From: JANRLL01 sp033762715
GTDB taxonomy: Bacteria; Pseudomonadota; Alphaproteobacteria; Rickettsiales; SXRF01
DNA length: 64,000 bases
Assembly: GCA_033762715.1 (NCBI GenBank)
Contig: JANRLL010000004.1
Location: 104,542 to 168,541 of the forward strand
Reading direction: 5' to 3'
The notes beneath the pieces were generated by a model. It made no database searches. It saw only the letters and a list, made by a program, of their open reading frames with translations, and was not told where the DNA came from. The position numbers were made by a program, and so were the translations under genes. How positions within the stretch are numbered: position 1 is the stretch's first letter; every line of letters begins with the position of its first letter. Below are positions 7,437 to 16,300 of the stretch, one piece after another.

Positions 7437-9320
7437 ATGGCAACTACTAAGATACCTGGCAACGTGGTAAAATCCGGCGGCAATGCAGCGATGCATGCTG
7501 CGTCGGCCCCCATGAAGGCCGTGGTTGCCAATGCGCATCAGGTTGACCTTAGTGATTTTCTTTCGGCTCGCCCACAAGTGGCTGAGTATCTGGGCATGCA
7601 CCCTGAGCTTGCTGAAAAATTGAAGACTATTCCACCTGAAGTGGTCGAATATATGAAACACCCAGAACAAGCCGCAGCAGCGGTTGCTTCCGGTGTTCCC
7701 GATAATCATCCTGCCAAAATGGCGCAGCAATTGACTAAACATTTGGAAGTAGAAGCCAGAGGCGCATCCTTGGCACTGACAGACGCACAAAAATCATCAC
7801 ATATTGATGAGCTGCTCGCGAAAGCGCAAAGCTATCCTGGCTTGGCTGGCTTAGCTGGCTTTATTGGTCTGCCGCTTGCTGGATTTGCTGGTGGGGTGGT
7901 GGAAAAGGCGGGCAAAGGCATCGGCGTGATGGGCATTGCTAATGCCGGCGCCAGCGTGCGCAATACCACGAAAGCCATTGAAAATGCCACCTTTGAAACT
8001 ACGCTCGGCAAACAAACAATGCGCGGTGCAGTGCAATCGTTCTTTGATAGTGTCGCAAAAATAGCTGAGCCGGTGGTGAATGCCACGGGTCTGGGCCGCC
8101 GCCGTAGCGCCCGTAATTTCGGCAAAGCGCAAATGCATTTTGACGATGCTAAAAAAGCGCTCACTGGCTTGAATCTATCAGATCTGCACGCTGATGTGCG
8201 TCCGCATGTGGAAGTAATCGCCAATCAAATTGGTGGGGCAGCTTCGCATGCGCATTTGAATATGGGCGAAATTAATGCCGCGGTCGAAGGCATCGATACG
8301 GTAGTAGCCGCTGCTGCCAGCAGTAAAGCTGCGATCAACTTGCCTAAGTCAGCCCAAACCTTTTTGGGCAGCACCGGCAAAATGGTTGAACACCATACGG
8401 CTTCCATTGACTGGAAAAATGTTGGTGTAGCTATCAAAGATACGCCTAATAAGCTCGCTAAAGTTAAAACGGTGCATGGCATAGCCAACGCTGCCTTTAT
8501 CGCCGGTGATGCGATTTCCATGACCATGGATGCGCGCACATTCACCAAAAATTTGAAGACGCTGAAAGAAATGATCGCCGATGCAAAAGGCATCGAGCCC
8601 GCGCAAGTTTCTACCTTTACCGCGCTCTTTAGCGGTGATGTGCCGCTGACGGCTAAAGCCGCACGCAAAAATATTATCATGAAAACCGGCGTCAAAGAAG
8701 TGATCGATGGCGCCAACATGTTGCTCAACGTTAAGCAGGCCACCGATCCTAAAATGAGCATGGCTAAAATGTTTGCCTGGTTCGGTGCGACAACCGCAGC
8801 TGGTATTGTTGCCGATCAAGTCATGGGTGAATCGGTGCTGCCGCTCTATTCGGCGCTGCGTTTGGCTGAGAAAACCGGCCAGCCTATTCCGCCAGAAGCC
8901 ATGGCGCAATTTATCGGTGAAATCAACAGCGACCTTAAAAGCCGCGGTGGCGCAGAAAGTCCATTTGCGCAGGAAGTTGCTAACCAAGTTATTCAAGAAC
9001 ATTTGTCACTTGCCGACATCATGAAGGAAAATGAAACCGGCAAAATTATGCTGCGCGTGCATAAGGTGATTGAAGAAAACGAAAAACCCAAAATACCATC
9101 TGTTGCGCAAGCACCGGTAGCGCAGCAAGCGCCTGCGATGGAAGCGCCAGCCGTTGAAGCGGCTCCGGCTAAATCACATGTGGAACGTTTATCAGAACCG
9201 AAACCTGCACATACGCATCATCATAATAAAACACCAAAAGAAGTGGTGGGTACGCATACGGCCAAAGTGGCTGCAGGTGCGGGTGATCAGAATTTACAAA
9301 CAGGGCAGGCGCTGGCATGA
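7437..9320 (+). CDS. Large Ala-rich helical protein with His-rich tail, unknown
   Basis: 627 residues, not recognised. A soluble helical N-terminus is followed by a hydrophobic Gly/Ala/Leu segment near residues 138-170 (GLAGLAGFIGLPLAGFAGG), then long alanine-rich helices and a second weakly hydrophobic patch (FAWFGATTAAGIVAD). It ends in a Pro/Ala linker and a tail with SHVERLSE and HTHHHNK. The SHxER motif and histidine cluster echo the tail of the 851-residue protein. The 'GQPI.PE' segment recurs in the next gene. No clear ribosome-binding site precedes the ATG. A TCACA half-site lies at 7350 and a TATACT at 7399-7404 is a possible -10. Confidence 0.65.
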   Translation: MATTKIPGNVVKSGGNAAMHAASAPMKAVVANAHQVDLSDFLSARPQVAEYLGMHPELAEKLKTIPPEVVEYMKHPEQAAAAVASGVPDNHPAKMAQQLTKHLEVEARGASLALTDAQKSSHIDELLAKAQSYPGLAGLAGFIGLPLAGFAGGVVEKAGKGIGVMGIANAGASVRNTTKAIENATFETTLGKQTMRGAVQSFFDSVAKIAEPVVNATGLGRRRSARNFGKAQMHFDDAKKALTGLNLSDLHADVRPHVEVIANQIGGAASHAHLNMGEINAAVEGIDTVVAAAASSKAAINLPKSAQTFLGSTGKMVEHHTASIDWKNVGVAIKDTPNKLAKVKTVHGIANAAFIAGDAISMTMDARTFTKNLKTLKEMIADAKGIEPAQVSTFTALFSGDVPLTAKAARKNIIMKTGVKEVIDGANMLLNVKQATDPKMSMAKMFAWFGATTAAGIVADQVMGESVLPLYSALRLAEKTGQPIPPEAMAQFIGEINSDLKSRGGAESPFAQEVANQVIQEHLSLADIMKENETGKIMLRVHKVIEENEKPKIPSVAQAPVAQQAPAMEAPAVEAAPAKSHVERLSEPKPAHTHHHNKTPKEVVGTHTAKVAAGAGDQNLQTGQALA

Positions 9321-9388
9321 AAAAAGCTCTTACAGGACATGCAACAACCACGTATAGCTATAAATATAGGATCGGTTAATTAGGTTTT

Positions 9389-10402
9389 ATGTCGAGACGA
9401 GATCATATACGTCCAGATGAAGATGATGCCGGTGTGTTAGGCGCCGTTGCTCAGGGACGCGCGCCGTCTTTAAATGGGTATACGGCATTGGATGCAGGTA
9501 ACATTGCGGCGGGATTAGTTCCGACCCATAATGCTGCAGGTGTAATGACGGGATTAGGTACGGCTGCTTCGTTTGCGGCAGTGCCCTTATCTAGCATCAA
9601 AGAATATCTCGATACCGAACGCGATCAAAAAAAGCTCAAAGGCTTTTTGGGTGGCCTTACCACCGGACAACTCACTGCGCTTTCGCACCATAATGAAGCC
9701 GTACGCGAAGAATTGAATTCCCGTGGGTCGCGCATGGTGGATGCTGGTCTGGGTGCTGGTGCGGGCGCTGGTTTAGGCTTGGCTGGCTCGGCAGCAGCTG
9801 TTGCGATGTTAGGCTCGAATCCTGCTGGTTGGGCGGTGCTTGCGGCAGGTGCGGTAGGCGGCATTGGCGGTGGTATCGGTGGCAGCAAACTCTATGACAA
9901 ATTATTTGCAACCGAACGCCAGCAAACGGTAAAGCTGGTTGAAGGTATTCAACAAAAGCAGGCGCAAGGTCAGCCTATTGAACCTGAGGAAGTGTTTGCG
10001 GTATTGGCAGCATCGGTTCGTGGGCCAGAAGGCACACGTATTCGCAGCCAGTTGAAAAGAGAAGCAGGCACAACTTTATTTCGCAAAGCGCTGGAAAGCG
10101 AAAAGGGCCGTGCGGCTATTCAGAAAATGATGACTGATCCAAGCAATGATATGGCGCTTAGCAGCCACACTGGTCTGATGATGGATTTTCAAACCGGTAT
10201 GACCATTACGGATCAATATGCTGCTTTGCTCAATAGCAAACAAATCGAAGCACCTGCTTTGATGATCAACCGTGACAACCTGGCACAGCTGATGACCATG
10301 GAAAAACAAATGGGTGTAGCTCAGCCTGCACCTGATCTAGCCATGGCGGGCGTTGATTCTCTGCCTGAACCCCGTGGTGGCGGTCGTCGCGGCCGCGCAT
10401 AG
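9389..10402 (+). CDS. Protein with Gly/Ala membrane-insertion segment, unknown
   Basis: 337 residues, not recognised. A soluble N-terminus leads into a long Gly/Ala-rich hydrophobic region (about residues 118-172) with glycine-zipper spacing (GAGAGAGLGLAGS, AAGAVGGIGGGIGG). Glycine zippers of this kind occur in pore-forming or membrane-inserting proteins; that role is only an inference here. The C-terminal half is soluble and contains GQPIEPEEVF, similar to GQPIPPEAM in the preceding protein. The tail ends PRGGGRRGRA. It is the last of the four large genes inserted before the DUF2460 gene. Confidence 0.62.
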   Translation: MSRRDHIRPDEDDAGVLGAVAQGRAPSLNGYTALDAGNIAAGLVPTHNAAGVMTGLGTAASFAAVPLSSIKEYLDTERDQKKLKGFLGGLTTGQLTALSHHNEAVREELNSRGSRMVDAGLGAGAGAGLGLAGSAAAVAMLGSNPAGWAVLAAGAVGGIGGGIGGSKLYDKLFATERQQTVKLVEGIQQKQAQGQPIEPEEVFAVLAASVRGPEGTRIRSQLKREAGTTLFRKALESEKGRAAIQKMMTDPSNDMALSSHTGLMMDFQTGMTITDQYAALLNSKQIEAPALMINRDNLAQLMTMEKQMGVAQPAPDLAMAGVDSLPEPRGGGRRGRA

Positions 10403-10443
10403 CGGATTCGTTTTTTATTTTCATATTATTATTGGAGTAACTC

Positions 10444-11046
10444 ATGGCGTTTGTGGAAACACGCTTTCCCACCGATATTGCCTATGGCTCGGTGGGTGGG
10501 CCCGAATATTCAACTGATGTAGTCATTACCCAAGGCGGGCACGAACAACGTAATAGCAATTGGTCGCAGGCGCGTGCACGCTATAACGTGGCGCATGGCA
10601 TTAAAACGCAGTCACAGCTTGATACGCTGATTGCTTTTTTTCGCGCACGCAAAGGTCGCGCGGATGGGTTTCGCTTTAAAGATTGGACAGATTATAGTGC
10701 CACAGCCCAAGCCATCGGCACCGGCAATGGTGCTGCCACTGTATTTCAGCTTAAAAAGAATTATACCAACGGCGGCATCACTGAATCGCGTATCATCACC
10801 AAACCGGTCAGCGGTACGGTACAAATATATGTAAACGGTGTGTTGCAATCCAGTGGTGCGTATAGCGTCAACACTACCAATGGCCAAATCACCTTTGGAT
10901 CGGCCCCTGCAAACGCAACAGCGATAACGGCGAGTTTTGAATTTGATGTGCCGGTGCGTTTTGATACTGACCGCTTAAGTGCCGCCATTGAATCTTACGG
11001 CGTGCATAGCTGGAGCGATATTCCAATTATTGAAATTAGGGTCTGA
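10444..11046 (+). CDS. GTA distal tail protein (DUF2460, g12-like)
   Basis: 200 residues with the DUF2460 signature: an N-terminal FVETRFPTDIAYGSVGGPEY, then NSNWSQARARYNVAHG, a 'DTLIAFFRARKGRADGFRFKDW' region and a C-terminal VPVRFDTDRLS. This is the distal tail protein that closes the tail tube below the tape measure and supports the hub. GGAG lies 8 bp before the ATG. It resumes the canonical g12-g13-g14-g15 order after the 8.5-kb insertion. Confidence 0.92.
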   Translation: MAFVETRFPTDIAYGSVGGPEYSTDVVITQGGHEQRNSNWSQARARYNVAHGIKTQSQLDTLIAFFRARKGRADGFRFKDWTDYSATAQAIGTGNGAATVFQLKKNYTNGGITESRIITKPVSGTVQIYVNGVLQSSGAYSVNTTNGQITFGSAPANATAITASFEFDVPVRFDTDRLSAAIESYGVHSWSDIPIIEIRV

Positions 11047-11080
11047 TACTAATAGTTGCCTCCGGTATGCGCTCCTGCGC

Positions 11081-11101
11081 ATCCGCCATCTGGCGGATTT
11101 T
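11081..11101 (+). terminator. Hairpin with short T-run between g12 and g13
   Basis: ATCCGCC and GGCGGAT form a perfect 7-bp stem with a 4-base loop, followed by TTTT. It lies in the 86-bp gap between the DUF2460 and DUF2163 genes, so it may attenuate rather than end the tail operon. The T-run is short. Confidence 0.4.
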
Positions 11102-11132
11102 GCTGCGCTTCTTTCCTTTAAAAGAGTGTTTT

Positions 11133-11999
11133 ATGAAAACCATTTCTGCACCCCTTGCTGCTCATATCGCAAGCGAGGTTACCACCCTTGCGACGTGTTG
11201 GAAGTTGACGCGGCGCGATACAACCCAAATGGGTTTTACCGATCATGATCGCGATCTGGTGATCAGCGGCCTGACCTATCTGGCGGCCAGTGGCTTTACC
11301 GCCAGTGCTATCGAGAACTCATCGGCGTTGAATGTGGATAATCTGGATATTGAGGGCATGCTGTCCTCCGGCACCATTACCGAAGCAGATATTCTGGCCG
11401 GTAAATATGACTTTGCTGCAATTGAAATTTTCCAGGTGAATTATAATGACCTGACGCAAGGCCAGATTAAATTACGCCGTGGTTGGCTGGGTGAAGTGTC
11501 GCTGCAAAAACAGCAATTTATTGCCGAGGTGCGCGGCCTCAGACAACGCCTGGCGCAGACGATGGGTGAGCTGTTTTCAGTTACCTGCCGTGCCGCATTA
11601 GGCGATAGCCGTTGTAAAATCAATATGGCGAGCCACACCGTGACCGGTGATGTGACCACGGCTATTTCGACGCAAGAATTCCTCGATAGCAGCCGCAGCG
11701 AAGCCAGTGATCTGTTCACCTTTGGTACGATTACTTTTACCAACGGTGCCAATAACGGACTTTCGATGGAAGTAAAAGAATATACGCTCACCGCCACCGG
11801 TGATGGCAAAATTGCGCTTGCATTACCTATGCCATACCCAATCAATATCGGCGATAGCTATAGCCTGACCAAAGGCTGCGACAAAAGCCTGCAAACCTGC
11901 AAGACCCGCTTTAGCAATGCTGTCAATTACCGTGGCGAGCCGCATGTGCCTGGTTTGGATCGCTCATTAGAGACGGCGGGAACGCGCAGCGACTGGTAA
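11133..11999 (+). CDS. GTA baseplate hub protein (DUF2163, g13-like)
   Basis: 288 residues from ATG 11133; a longer in-frame reading from 11067 runs through the intergenic hairpin and is rejected. Family hallmarks are CWKLTRRDTTQMGFTDHDRDL at the N-terminus, then NLDIEGML, IKLRRGWLGEV, FSVTCRAALGD with its conserved cysteine, and a C-terminal GCDKSLQTCKTRF. DUF2163 proteins (RcGTA g13) carry an iron-sulfur site in the hub; the cysteine pattern here is compatible. It is followed by two non-canonical genes before the peptidase. Confidence 0.92.
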   Translation: MKTISAPLAAHIASEVTTLATCWKLTRRDTTQMGFTDHDRDLVISGLTYLAASGFTASAIENSSALNVDNLDIEGMLSSGTITEADILAGKYDFAAIEIFQVNYNDLTQGQIKLRRGWLGEVSLQKQQFIAEVRGLRQRLAQTMGELFSVTCRAALGDSRCKINMASHTVTGDVTTAISTQEFLDSSRSEASDLFTFGTITFTNGANNGLSMEVKEYTLTATGDGKIALALPMPYPINIGDSYSLTKGCDKSLQTCKTRFSNAVNYRGEPHVPGLDRSLETAGTRSDW

Positions 12000-12042
12000 A
12001 AAATTTACGGTTTATTAGCGATTTATATGCTTAACATGTGAC

Positions 12043-12228
12043 ATGGGTATTGTGAGCGATTTTGTTGGTGGTATGTTTTCGGTGATCAAAGTGATTGGTC
12101 AACCAAAGCTATATCGTGCACCACACCGCACATCCGCTGAAGCGTTCCGTGCTGACTGGCAACGTGTTGGCGATGATATTCGCAATATCGTACAACGTTT
12201 AGAAATGGATCGCGACGATGACAACTGA
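12043..12228 (+). CDS. Small unknown protein upstream of DUF2335 gene
   Basis: 61 residues, not recognised. A hydrophobic N-terminus (IVSDFVGGMFSVIKVIG) precedes a charged C-terminal helix. It overlaps the DUF2335 gene by 11 bp, which implies co-translation. No good ribosome-binding site is visible. It is not a known part of GTA clusters. Confidence 0.5.
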   Translation: MGIVSDFVGGMFSVIKVIGQPKLYRAPHRTSAEAFRADWQRVGDDIRNIVQRLEMDRDDDN

Positions 12229-12733
12229 TGGCAAAACCGGCGAACCGAACCCGTATGAAAAACCCTATAAAACAGGTGGCTATGTACAGCGGGGCACACG
12301 CGATAAGATCCAAAATCGCACGGTGGAAATTCTGCCGCATCCGGAAGTGCTCGAAAATTATAACTACGTAGTCGAAGGCTCGGCTAAAATTATCCTCAAT
12401 ATGTTTGAGGTGGAGCAACGCCACCGCCATGAATGGGAAACACAAGCGCTGCGTATTTATAGCTATACCAGCATCATCGGCCAGATTTTAGGATTCTTGA
12501 TTGCAACCGCCGTGTTCGTGTCGGCAACCGTGATCGGTATCTACGGCAATACAACGATTGCCGCTTCCATCTGGGTATTCGGTATGGCGATTGTAACCAT
12601 GTCGGGCCTGGTGTGGGCTTATGCCAAAAGCATGGGGCAACGTCCGCTCTTTGGTCGCCCTACGATGCGTACCCATTTCCGTCCACAGAAGGACGTGAAA
12701 GAACGCACTGATCAACCAACTGAGACAGACTAG
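12218..12733 (+). CDS. DUF2335-type membrane protein
   Basis: 171 residues. The DUF2335 pattern is visible: ILPHPEVLENY, VVEGSAKIILNMFEVEQRHRHEWE, then IIGQILGFLIATAVFVS, with a second membrane helix (IWVFGMAIVTMSGLVWAY). The family consists of small two-helix membrane proteins, often in phage or mobile regions, of unknown function; a holin-like role has been considered but is not demonstrated. With the small gene before it, it separates g13 from g14. Confidence 0.7.
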   Translation: MTTDGKTGEPNPYEKPYKTGGYVQRGTRDKIQNRTVEILPHPEVLENYNYVVEGSAKIILNMFEVEQRHRHEWETQALRIYSYTSIIGQILGFLIATAVFVSATVIGIYGNTTIAASIWVFGMAIVTMSGLVWAYAKSMGQRPLFGRPTMRTHFRPQKDVKERTDQPTETD

Positions 12734-12790
12734 TTCTTTAGGGCATTTCCGCGATTGCCTTCTGACAGCGCATGAAATAAGCCGCAGGCG

Positions 12791-12819
12791 CGCTAGCCTA
12801 CTGCCTAGCGTTTTCTTTT
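12791..12819 (+). terminator. Candidate rho-independent terminator after the DUF2335 gene
   Basis: CGCTAG and CTAGCG (6 bp) flank an 8-base loop and are followed by TTTTCTTTT. It lies in the 119-bp gap before the peptidase gene, so it may divide the tail operon. Confidence 0.5.
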
Positions 12820-12852
12820 ATATATTTCTCACATCTATTTAAACGGATTCTT

Positions 12853-13311
12853 ATGACGTTACCGCAACGCATTGTCGACTGCGCACGCAGTTGGATAGGC
12901 ACGCGCTTTCACCATCAAGGACGCCTTAAATGCACCGCAACCGATAAGGGCGGCGTAGATTGTCTGGGCCTACTGGTGGGCATTGCCCGTGAATTGGAAC
13001 TGACGATGGAAGATGGTACGCCGCTTTCATCCCTTGATCAAACCGACTATACGCTAACACCCGATACGGATTTGCTGCGCCAAAAACTTGCGCAGGCATT
13101 GTTGGAGATTGATCCCGATGATGCATCGCTTGGCGATGTGCTGTTGCTTTCCATGGATGGGCGTCCCCAACATATGGGTATCGTAAGCGATACCCCCCAT
13201 GGCTATGGGCTGATTCATGCCTATGCGCCATCGCGCGCAGTGGTCGAGCATGAGTTGGATCGCTACTGGCGTAAAAAAATTATCGCTGCATTTCATTTAT
13301 CCGCCCTGTGA
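12853..13311 (+). CDS. GTA NlpC/P60 cell-wall peptidase (g14-like)
   Basis: 152 residues of the NlpC/P60 cysteine-peptidase fold. The catalytic cysteine is C37 in GGVDCLGL, the first histidine H107 in QHMGIV, and the second H122 in LIHAYA. RcGTA g14 is a tail-tip peptidase thought to cut the peptide stems of the recipient cell wall during DNA delivery. It sits 7 bp before the giant hub gene, in canonical order. All catalytic residues are present, so the enzyme is probably active. Confidence 0.9.
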   Translation: MTLPQRIVDCARSWIGTRFHHQGRLKCTATDKGGVDCLGLLVGIARELELTMEDGTPLSSLDQTDYTLTPDTDLLRQKLAQALLEIDPDDASLGDVLLLSMDGRPQHMGIVSDTPHGYGLIHAYAPSRAVVEHELDRYWRKKIIAAFHLSAL

Positions 13312-13317
13312 GGTCTT

Positions 13318-16300
13318 ATGGCATCTATTGTATTAGGTAATATCGGCTCGGCACTTGGCGCGGCCACAGGCATCCCCTTTGCCTCGCAAATCGGCCGTCA
13401 GCTGGCCTCCTCATTGGCAACCACCAAGCTTCCCGATCGTTATGGCGCGCGTCTAGTGGATTTTGCGGTGCAAACCTCAACTTATGGCAAAATGATTCCA
13501 ATGGCGTATGGCGTGGTGCGCTTGGGTGGCAATATCATCTGGTCACGTCCCATACAGGAACTAGCAACCACCACGACCACTACTTCGAGTGGCGGCGGTG
13601 GTGGCGGTAAAGGTGGTGGTGGCCGTGTAAGCCAAACCAGCACCACCTATAGCTATAGCGTATCGCTGGCTATTGCCATTTGCGAAGGCCCCATTGATGA
13701 GGTGCTGCGTATTTGGGCGGATGCAGCGCAGCTAGATGTCTCGAAATATACCCTACGTATGTATACGGGTAGCGAAACCCAATTTCCTGACAGCTATATC
13801 CAATCCTATGAAGGCAGTGGCAATACGCCAGCCTATCGCGGCTTGGCCTATGTGGTGATTGAAGATTTTCCGCTGGAAGATTTCGGCAACCGCATTCCCA
13901 ACTTCACCTTTGAGGTGAAGCGTAAGATGCAATCAGCTGATTATAATGGAGAATCGCTAGAGAATATGGTGACCGCGATTACGCTGATTCCTGGCAGCGG
14001 TGAATTTGTTTACGATACCGAATTAGCATACAAAATACCAGGCATTGCGTCTGGTGCTAGCTGGGTGCAGCAGGGCAGTCAGCAGGTGCTTAATATGCAC
14101 AATGCCTCAGGCAAATCGAACCTGCTGCTCTCGCTAGACCAACTCGCCGATACCTGTCCCAATGTGGAATGGGTATCGGTGGTGGTGGCGTGGTTTGGCA
14201 CCTCGACGGATGTTGCAACGTGCGATATTGTGCCAGGGGTTGAATATCAAATTGGCGGCATTACCTCGCCCGATAGCTGGGAGGTGGCTGGCTTTGATCG
14301 CGCCAGCGCCCATCTGATCACCCAAATTAGCGGCTCGCCGCAATATGGCGGCACACCCGATGACGATAGTATCGTGCGCTGCCTTACGGAATTGCAAAAC
14401 CGCGGTTATAAGGTGCTATTTTATCCGCTGATCTTTTTGGATACGAGCGGTAAACCCTGGCGGGGTACCCTAACGGGCGCGGCTAGTGATATGGCAACAT
14501 TCTTCACAAAAACAAACGGCTATAACGCATTCATCAACCATTATGCGAACCTAGTGGATGGGTTGGTCGATGCCTTTGCTATTGGCTCAGAAATGGTAGG
14601 ACTAACTAAAGTCACCGATACCCCTGGTAACTATCCGGCGGTGACGCAATTGGTAAGCTTGGCTGCCGCGGTGAAAACCACCTTAGGCGGTTCGGTGAAG
14701 GTGACTTATGCCGCCGATTGGTCGGAATATCACCATACGGATGGTGGGTGGTATAACCTCGATCCATTGTGGTCTTCTTCAAATATTGACGTGATTGGCA
14801 TTGATGCCTATTTCCCGCTGACGGATGAGCCGCAAAATGGCTATGACGTGGATGCAGTAAAAGCCGGTTGGACATCAGGCGAAGGCTATAGTTTTTACTA
14901 TTCCGATCCTGCGCGTACCACCCAAGCCCCGCTTTCAGCGCCTTATGCCTGGAAGAATATTGATTGGTTCTGGAATAACACCCATGTGAATCCGAATAGC
15001 GTCGCGACAAATTGGGTACCGCAATCCAAGAAAATATGGTTCACCGAATTTGGTTTTCCTAGCGTCGATGGTGCAACCAATCAGCCTAACGTATTTTATG
15101 ATCCCAGTAGCACCAGCAGTGCCTTGCCCTACCATTCCAAAGGACGTGTGGATTTTCGTGCGCAGCGCGTGGGCTTGACGGCTACCTACCAGCAATGGGA
15201 AAGCTCATCGATGATTGAGCGCATGTTCCTGTGGACATGGGATGCTCGGCCCTATCCTTATTGGCCTGACCTGGTCAGCGTGTGGAGTGATGGCGGTGTG
15301 TGGAAAACGGGGCACTGGGTGCAAGGCAAGCTGGGTATCTCCAGCTTGGCAACGATTTTGTCTGACTTATGTGTGCGCTCTGGCCTCGATATTGATGATA
15401 TAGAGGTGGGGGGTATAACCGATTTAATCGAAGGGTATATTATTGGTGAGCAGCAAACCGTGCGCCAGGCGATTGAATCCCTACAGCAGGCTTTCTTCTT
15501 TGATGTGGTAGAATCCGACCATGTGCTGAAATTCACTTCGCGCGGCAAGGACTCGCAACTCACCATTGATGAGGAGGATTTGATTCCGACCGCAGAGAGT
15601 GGATCGCAACGCTTGCTCGATATTACGCGTGCACAAGAAATTGAGCTTCCTAAGCGGGTTAACGTGGTGTTCCTCAACCGCTTGTTGAACTACCAGAGCG
15701 CTACGCAATATGCGCAACGTGAGGTAACGTCCAGCCTTGAGACCGATACGATTAGCCTGCCAGTGGTGCTAAGCGATCAAGCGGCTAAAACCATTGCCGA
15801 TATTACCTTATTCACGCGCTGGGTCGGTCGCACCAGCTATAGCTTTGATCTGCCGGTGCAGTATGCAACATTAGAACCTGGTGATGTAATTACGATTGCT
15901 ACGCAAGGACATAACCACACCATGCGTATCGTCAATATTCGTACTTCAACGCCTAATATCATCAGTGTGGATGCGGTTGCGGATAGTAAAAATGCTTATG
16001 ATTTTTATACCGCCCCAGGGGTATCGGGAGGCTTGCTGCAAGAAAATAGCGATATACCGCAAACTGAGCTGCAATTACTCGATACGGTGGCGTTTCCTGC
16101 TGATGATAGCGATAAGGGCTATATACGTATGGCGGCATCAGGGCTGTCCGATCGCTGGACGGGTTCTGCTATTTATCGCTCAGATGATGGCGGTGCGAAT
16201 TTCTTGCGTATCACCGATATTACGACTCCTGCCATTACCGGTAGCGCATTAAGTGTATTGGGCAATGGCCCTTACCATATATTCGATACCGGCAATACGC

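Noticed and set aside
8349..9002. Minus-strand open frame of about 217 codons
   Set aside because: Antisense to the 627-residue protein gene; His/Cys/Phe-rich composition typical of a shadow frame.
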